A stretch of DNA of 18,243 nt from Frankiaceae bacterium. GTDB lineage: Bacteria; Actinomycetota; Actinomycetes; JADGOU01. The position numbers were made by a program, and so were the translations under genes. This document shows positions 14,199 through 18,243 of the stretch, piece by piece (the stretch's first letter is position 1; every line of letters starts with the position of its first letter). A model generated the notes under the pieces. The model ran no database searches and was not told where the DNA came from. It saw only the letters and a list, made by a program, of their open reading frames with translations. Location of the stretch: NCBI GenBank assembly GCA_017882835.1, contig JADGOU010000021.1, forward strand, positions 1-18,243, written 5' to 3'.

Positions 14199-15107
14199 AT
14201 GAACGAAGAAGACGTGCCGACCTACGTCATGTCCTTGCACGGCAACGACCTGCACTACGTCCGAGCCGGGTCCGGGCCGCCGGTGGTGTTGCAGCACGGG
14301 GTGCTGGGCAGTCGACGCAGCTGGGCGCACCTGGTCAACTTGCTGGCCGAGGACTTCACGCTGATCGCCCCGGACCTGCTCGGCCACGGCGACTCCTCGA
14401 CACCCCGTGGCGACTACTCCCTCGGCGCCCATGCCGGCGGCCTGCGAGACCTGCTCGACGAGCTCGGCATCGAGCGCGCGACCCTGGTCGGGCACTCCCT
14501 GGGCGGCGGGGTGGCGATGCAGTTCACCTGGCTGTTCCGCGAGCGGGTCGAGCGGCTGGTGTTGGTCGACAGCGGCGGCCTCGGGCGGGAGCTCAGCGTG
14601 CTGCTGCGCGTGCCCACCGTGCCCGGGGTCGAGCTGGTGTTGCCGGTGGTCAGCGCACCGTGGGTCCGCCGCGGCGGCGGGGCGCTGGGGCGTCAGCTGC
14701 AGCGGATCGGCATGCGGTCCGGTCCTGACCTGGAGGAGCTCTGGCGGGGTTACCTGCGCCTGGGCAACGTCGAGGCTCGACGCGCGTTCCTCGCGACCCT
14801 GCGGACTGTGGTCGACACCGGTGGCCAGACGATCAGCGCGGTGGAGAAGCTGCGGGCGTTCGCGGATATCCCGACCATGCTGGTCTGGGGCGGCCGCGAC
14901 CGCCTGATTCCGTTGCAGCACGGCATAGAGGCCCACGAGGCCATCCCCGGCAGCCGCCTGGAGATCTTCGAGAAGGCCGGCCACTTCCCGCACCTGGATG
15001 AGCCCCGACGGTTCGCGGCGCTCCTGGTGGACTTCGTCAACTCGACCAAGGACAGGCTGGTGCAGACCACCGTGCCACCGGACCCGGGCACCAAGCTCCA
15101 GGCCTGA
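14199..15107 (+). CDS. Alpha/beta-fold hydrolase
   Basis: This is a 302-residue serine hydrolase of the alpha/beta fold. From ATG 14199 the triad is S100 in VGHSLGG (GxSxG), D234 in VWGGRDRLIP and H262 in KAGHFPHLDEP; the oxyanion-side HG lies in LQHGVLG (33-34). The cap region is about 130-215. No signal peptide or membrane span is seen, so it is probably cytosolic. Substrate is unknown; esterase, lipase and haloperoxidase-like members share this pattern. Three in-frame ATGs (14175, 14187, 14199) all have weak Shine-Dalgarno matches and differ by at most eight residues; I chose the one closest to the homologous start. The next gene begins 136 bp further on the same strand. Confidence 0.88.
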   Translation: MNEEDVPTYVMSLHGNDLHYVRAGSGPPVVLQHGVLGSRRSWAHLVNLLAEDFTLIAPDLLGHGDSSTPRGDYSLGAHAGGLRDLLDELGIERATLVGHSLGGGVAMQFTWLFRERVERLVLVDSGGLGRELSVLLRVPTVPGVELVLPVVSAPWVRRGGGALGRQLQRIGMRSGPDLEELWRGYLRLGNVEARRAFLATLRTVVDTGGQTISAVEKLRAFADIPTMLVWGGRDRLIPLQHGIEAHEAIPGSRLEIFEKAGHFPHLDEPRRFAALLVDFVNSTKDRLVQTTVPPDPGTKLQA

Positions 15108-15231
15108 CCGGCTGCTCGGAGTGCCGGCGATGCCGTCACGGCACCTCCACGGTGGTCGTCACCCGCACCAACGCGGGTCGGCGGGGAGTCGAGCCGAACC
15201 CGGGTCCCCGGCTCGCACCCCGGAGGCCGGT

Positions 15232-15243
15232 TACCGTGCCAGG
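15232..15243 (+). promoter_or_regulatory. Possible leaderless promoter of the deacetylase
   Basis: TACCGT (15232-15237) has the TAnnnT form and ends six bases before GTG 15244. There is no convincing Shine-Dalgarno sequence ahead of that codon. The layout equals that at devS. No -35 match was seen, which is common for such promoters. Confidence 0.35.
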
Positions 15244-16101
15244 GTGCAGCGTCGAGACTTCCTTGCTTCCTTGGCGGCCGGCGCGGTCGCCGTCCTGTCC
15301 GGGTGTTCGACGTCCGGTGAGTCGAGCGGACCGGCCGCTGGCGGACCGCGGTCGCCGGCGCCGGCCGGAAGCTCCGCTGGGCCAAGTGGCGGCGGCGCCG
15401 CCTCCCGGACACCAACCGGCGCACCGAAGCCGGCGCACTCACCGGTGCCGATCCCACCCCCGCGGCCGGGCCCAGCGACGGTCGTCAGTAGTGCACCCGG
15501 CCCGACGCAGTCGATCGCGCTGACGATCGACGACGGCTACTGCGAGGAGTGCGTCGGCGGGTACGTCGCCTTTGTCGAGCGCTCCGGCATCCCGATCACC
15601 TTCTCCCCGAACGCGATCTACCAAAAGGTATGGACCCCCTACGCCGACCGGCTACGGCCGCTGATCGAGGCCGGTCAGGTGCAGATCGGCAACCACACCT
15701 ACCACCACGACAGCCTGGTCAAGGCCTCGGACGCCACCATCCGCAGCGAGCTGGAGCGCAACGACGAGTGGATCCAGCACACCTTCGGGATCACCTCGCG
15801 ACCGTGGCTGCGGCCGCCGTTCGGGTATCGCAACGCCCACACCGACAGCGTGGCCGCCGGGCTGGGATACACCAAGATCGTGATGTGGAACGGGTCCTTC
15901 GGCGACTCCGGGCTGCTGGCCGCGGACGTGCTCCTGGGGGAGGCCGACAAATGGCTACGCGCTGGCACGATCATGCTCGGGCACGCCAACGCGCCCACGG
16001 TGCTGGGGTTGTTCGACCAGATCCGCGCGATCATGGCCGAGCGACGCTTGCAACCGGTCACTCTGGACACCATGTTTGGGACGTCCCGGGCGACCGGATG
16101 A
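15244..16101 (+). CDS. Exported polysaccharide deacetylase (NodB family), lipoprotein
   Basis: This 285-residue carbohydrate esterase family 4-type protein has an N-terminus QRRDFLASLAAGAVAVLSGCSTSG. It combines a twin-arginine motif with a lipobox (C21), so it is probably exported folded and anchored outside. Residues 22-90 are a flexible Pro/Gly/Ser/Ala linker across the cell wall. The NodB domain follows: ALTIDDGYC (D96, D97), NHTYHHDSL with metal histidines H151 and H155, RPPFGYRN (R190) and IMLGHAN with H247. Such enzymes remove acetyl groups from cell-wall or capsule sugars using a metal; the polymer is unknown. GTG 15244 is the start because the signal begins there; the open frame upstream runs antisense-like through the hydrolase end. 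The stop TGA is also the first three bases of a 13-bp tandem repeat. Confidence 0.9.
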   Translation: MQRRDFLASLAAGAVAVLSGCSTSGESSGPAAGGPRSPAPAGSSAGPSGGGAASRTPTGAPKPAHSPVPIPPPRPGPATVVSSAPGPTQSIALTIDDGYCEECVGGYVAFVERSGIPITFSPNAIYQKVWTPYADRLRPLIEAGQVQIGNHTYHHDSLVKASDATIRSELERNDEWIQHTFGITSRPWLRPPFGYRNAHTDSVAAGLGYTKIVMWNGSFGDSGLLAADVLLGEADKWLRAGTIMLGHANAPTVLGLFDQIRAIMAERRLQPVTLDTMFGTSRATG

Positions 16102-16163
16102 CGGCACACCCTGATGGCACACCCTGATGGCACACCCTGATGGCACACCCTGATGGCACACCC
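16099..16163. repeat. Five-unit 13-bp tandem repeat between deacetylase and ligase
   Basis: The unit TGATGGCACACCC is present five times end to end; the first unit has TGACGG, the other four are identical. Unit one begins on the deacetylase stop codon, and the array ends five bases before the ligase Shine-Dalgarno. Each unit holds a TGATG stop/start overlap, so the array reads as chained mini-frames coding MAHPDGTP. Thirteen is not a multiple of three, so copy-number change would move frames. It has no spacers and is not a CRISPR. Confidence 0.95.
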
Positions 16164-16181
16164 TGACGAGGAAACGCATTC

Positions 16182-17735
16182 ATGGTCGACGCCGCGCCGT
16201 TCACGTTCGCGCCGCTCACCCCAACGGCCTTTCTCGACCGGTCCGCGGCGGTGTTCGGCGACCACATCGCGGTGGTCGACGGCGACCGGCGGTTCAGCTA
16301 CGCGCAGTTGCACGACCGATCCCGCCGGTTGGCCGGAGCGCTGGCCGCGGCCGGGGCCGGGGCCGGGGCGCGGGTGGCCGTGCTGGCCCCCAACAGCGCG
16401 CTGTCGCTGGAGGCCCACAACGGTGTGCCCTGGGCGGGTGCGGTGCTGGTGCCGCTCAACACTCGACTCAACGCCGAGGAGATCGGCGACATCCTCGACC
16501 ACTCCGGCACCAGCGTGCTGCTCGCCGACAGCGAGCTCGCCGACACCGCACGGGCGGCGGTTGCCGGCGCGGCCGGAATGGTTCGGCTGGTCGAGGCCGG
16601 CGGGTACGCCGACGAGTACGAGTCCCTGCTGGCGGATGCCGAGCCGCTCGCCATACCAGTGAGCGACGAGTACGGCCTGCTGAGCGTGAACTACACCAGC
16701 GGGACGACCGGACGCCCCAAGGGCGTGATGTACCACCATCGCGGCGCATACCTGCAGGCCCTGGCCATGGCCTTCCACAACCAGCTGACCGCGGACAGCG
16801 TCTACCTGTGGACCCTGCCGATGTTCCACTGCAGCGGCTGGTGCTTCACCTGGGGCGTCACCGCGGCCGCCGCCCGGCACGTCTGCCTGCGCAAGGTCGA
16901 CCCGGACCGGATCTGGCAGGCGCTGCGAACCGAGGGCGTCACCCACTTCAGCGCCGCGCCGACCGTCTTGACCATGCTCGGCAACTCCCGGCTGGCCGGG
17001 GGCGGGCTGGACCACACCGTGGAGGTCACCACCGGCGGCGCCCCGCCCTCGCCCGCCCTGCTGGCGCGGATGGCTGATCTAGGCGTGCACATGACCCATC
17101 TCTACGGACTGACCGAGACCTACGGACCCGTGGTGATCAGCGAGTGGCACCGGGAGTGGGACGCACTCGAAGCCGCAGCGCAGGCTCAGCTCAAGGCCCG
17201 ACAGGGCGTCGCCAACGTGGTCGGCTCACCGGTGCGCGTCCTCGACCAGGACGCCGCGGACGTGCCGGCCGACGGAGTGTCGCTCGGCGAGATCGCGCTG
17301 CGCGGCAACAACGTCATGCTGGGCTACTACCGCGACCCCGACGCCACCGCGGAGGCTACCGCGGACGGGTACTTCCGGACCGGAGACCTCGGCGTCGTGC
17401 ACCCGGACGGGTACGTCGAACTCACCGACCGGTCCAAGGACGTGATCATCTCCGGCGGGGAGAACATCGCCTCGATCGAGGTGGAGCGAGCGGTGGAGAC
17501 GCACCCGGCCGTTCTCGAGGCCGCGGTCGTCGGCCGGCCGGATGAGAAGTGGGGCGAGGTGCCGGTCGCCTACGTCACCCTGCACGCCGGTGCCGACGCC
17601 GACGATGCGGAGATCATCGCTCATGTCCGGTCGAAGATCGCCCACTTCAAGGCGCCGAAGCAGGTCATCTTCGGCGAGCTGCCCAAGACCTCTACCGGCA
17701 AGATTCAAAAGCACGAGCTACGCGCCCGCCGCTGA
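16182..17735 (+). CDS. Acyl-CoA synthetase / AMP-binding ligase
   Basis: This 517-residue protein activates a carboxylic acid with ATP to the acyl-adenylate and then to the CoA thioester. Motifs in order are the P-loop YTSGTTGRPKG (171-181), PMFHCSGW (213-220), TGGAPPS, YGLTETYGP (308-316), TGD at 400-402, DRSKDVIISGGENIAS (416-431) and the catalytic lysine K507 in KTSTGKIQK. Length and motifs fit the soluble medium/short-chain FadD-like or DmdB-like group; no signal or membrane span is present. The substrate cannot be read off. The Shine-Dalgarno GAGGAA (16168-16173) lies eight bases before ATG 16182. An upstream ATG at 16153 in the repeat array is in another frame. It follows the deacetylase by 80 bp and may share its transcript. 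A GC hairpin overlaps its stop. Confidence 0.93.
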   Translation: MVDAAPFTFAPLTPTAFLDRSAAVFGDHIAVVDGDRRFSYAQLHDRSRRLAGALAAAGAGAGARVAVLAPNSALSLEAHNGVPWAGAVLVPLNTRLNAEEIGDILDHSGTSVLLADSELADTARAAVAGAAGMVRLVEAGGYADEYESLLADAEPLAIPVSDEYGLLSVNYTSGTTGRPKGVMYHHRGAYLQALAMAFHNQLTADSVYLWTLPMFHCSGWCFTWGVTAAAARHVCLRKVDPDRIWQALRTEGVTHFSAAPTVLTMLGNSRLAGGGLDHTVEVTTGGAPPSPALLARMADLGVHMTHLYGLTETYGPVVISEWHREWDALEAAAQAQLKARQGVANVVGSPVRVLDQDAADVPADGVSLGEIALRGNNVMLGYYRDPDATAEATADGYFRTGDLGVVHPDGYVELTDRSKDVIISGGENIASIEVERAVETHPAVLEAAVVGRPDEKWGEVPVAYVTLHAGADADDAEIIAHVRSKIAHFKAPKQVIFGELPKTSTGKIQKHELRARR

Positions 17736-17748
17736 CCGCGGCGGCGGG
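17725..17748 (+). terminator. GC hairpin at the ligase stop, terminator-like
   Basis: CCCGCCGC and GCGGCGGG form an 8-bp stem around TGACCGCG; an alternative 7-bp stem CCGCCGC/GCGGCGG encloses only TGACC, which contains the stop codon. No T-run follows, so it is not a classical intrinsic terminator, though many actinobacterial terminators lack one. A second small hairpin (GCTCGC 17759-17764 with GCGAGC 17784-17789) lies downstream. Confidence 0.35.
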
Positions 17749-18104
17749 TACTGATCCCGCTCGCTCCTCGGCGGTCGAGAGGTGCGAGCGCGTGGGCTCG
17801 GCGCGGCCGCTTTCTGGAGTGTGCTTTTGCACCCATCACCCCGCCGGAACGGCAGCTGCCAAGGTGGCCGACAGCGCGGCCCGGGCGTCGAGCAGCCGGC
17901 CCTCGCCTTTGCCCTCGCCTGGGAGAGGGTGGTCCCAACGCCGCTCCACAACACCTCACTCCGGACGACCGCGACGTGGGGGATCCGCTCGCCCACTTGC
18001 CGAGTTTCCACCAAGTCGTAGACGCCCACGAAGTCCGTGACATTGCGTTGCGGGTAAACACCGGCATCCGGGGCGGTGGTCACGGTTTGCGGCTCTCAAC
18101 AGCT
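17749..18104. other. Stretch without a supported gene
   Basis: No family is recognised on either strand. It holds small hairpins (17759-17789; GTGC-TTTT-GCAC at 17821-17832). A minus-strand frame from GTG 18083 reaches 17718. Its first 50 residues (NVTDFVGVYDLVETRQVGERIPHVAVVRSEVLWSGVG) look more protein-like than the rest, which is arginine/proline-rich and runs into the ligase. It may be a gene remnant or chance; there is no Shine-Dalgarno sequence. Confidence 0.4.
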
Positions 18105-18159
18105 ATGCCGACGGCGGGTGAAGCAGGGCCTGCCCGGCGTCTTCACCCGCCGTCGGCAT
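18105..18159. repeat. Long perfect hairpin element, copy 1
   Basis: A 19-bp arm (ATGCCGACGGCGGGTGAAG, 18105-18123) is perfectly complementary to 18141-18159, with a 17-base loop. A near-identical copy follows 85 bp downstream. Without a T-run, and present twice, it looks more like a dispersed palindromic (REP-like) element or a structured terminator pair than a coding feature. Confidence 0.85.
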
Positions 18160-18189
18160 CGTCCGAGGCCGCGACACGCCGGGGAGGCT

Positions 18190-18243
18190 ATGCCGTAGGC
18201 GGGTGAAGCAGGGCCTGCTCGGCGTCTTCACCCGCCGTCGGCA
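18190..18243. repeat. Long hairpin element, copy 2, cut by window end
   Basis: This repeats copy 1 with two changes in the left arm (GTAGG for GACGG) and one in the loop; the right arm is identical as far as the window goes. The arm changes are not compensated, so the stem carries two mismatches. The repeat identity starts one or two bases before the arm (CTATGCC). Confidence 0.85.

Noticed and set aside
16099..16163. CRISPR-like array
   Set aside because: The units are 13 bp and directly joined with no spacers, and no cas gene is near.
15699..17015. A 438-codon open frame on the minus strand through the 13-bp repeats
   Set aside because: It is antisense to the deacetylase and ligase, both with intact catalytic motifs. 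The repetitive stretch inside it is only the tandem DNA repeat translated.

Overview
The window is a very GC-rich piece of an actinobacterial chromosome. The evidence is strong G/C preference at third codon positions, GTG starts, several genes with no visible Shine-Dalgarno sequence that look leaderless, a DevR/DosR-DevS two-component module, and a trehalose-type ABC importer in the mycobacterial lpqY-sugA-sugB-sugC order. The genus cannot be told from the sequence alone. No rRNA, tRNA, CRISPR array, transposase or phage gene was seen.

Layout. Positions 1-4105 form a DevR/DevS region: the 3' end of one DevR-type response regulator, a complete second devR, a small flavin-binding split-barrel (PNPOx-like) protein, and a convergent devS heme-GAF histidine kinase. 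A short unknown gene lies upstream of devS on the same strand. Positions 4106-8393 hold a divergent promoter region, a 1023-residue HAD-GH65 fusion (trehalose/disaccharide phosphorylase type with a phosphatase-like N-terminus) and a GT4 glycosyltransferase, probably one operon. Positions 8473-13903 on the minus strand hold an ABC importer closely resembling mycobacterial LpqY-SugABC, followed by a DUF4032 gene that is broken by an internal deletion and frame change. Positions 14199-17735 on the plus strand hold an alpha/beta hydrolase, a Tat/lipoprotein-type polysaccharide deacetylase and an acyl-CoA ligase, with a 13-bp tandem repeat (five units) between the last two. From 17749 to the end no gene can be supported; the window closes with two copies of a long hairpin element.

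How it may fit together. Three DevR-box-like palindromes lie upstream of devR, the PNPOx gene and the HAD-GH65 gene. In the last two, the box centre is exactly 43.5 bp from an in-frame start codon that is itself preceded by a -10-like hexamer. This suggests DevR-activated, leaderless transcripts. It ties a hypoxia/NO-type regulator to disaccharide (probably trehalose) phosphorolysis, next to a trehalose-type importer. The DNA boxes and protein motifs are seen directly; the regulatory and metabolic link is inference.
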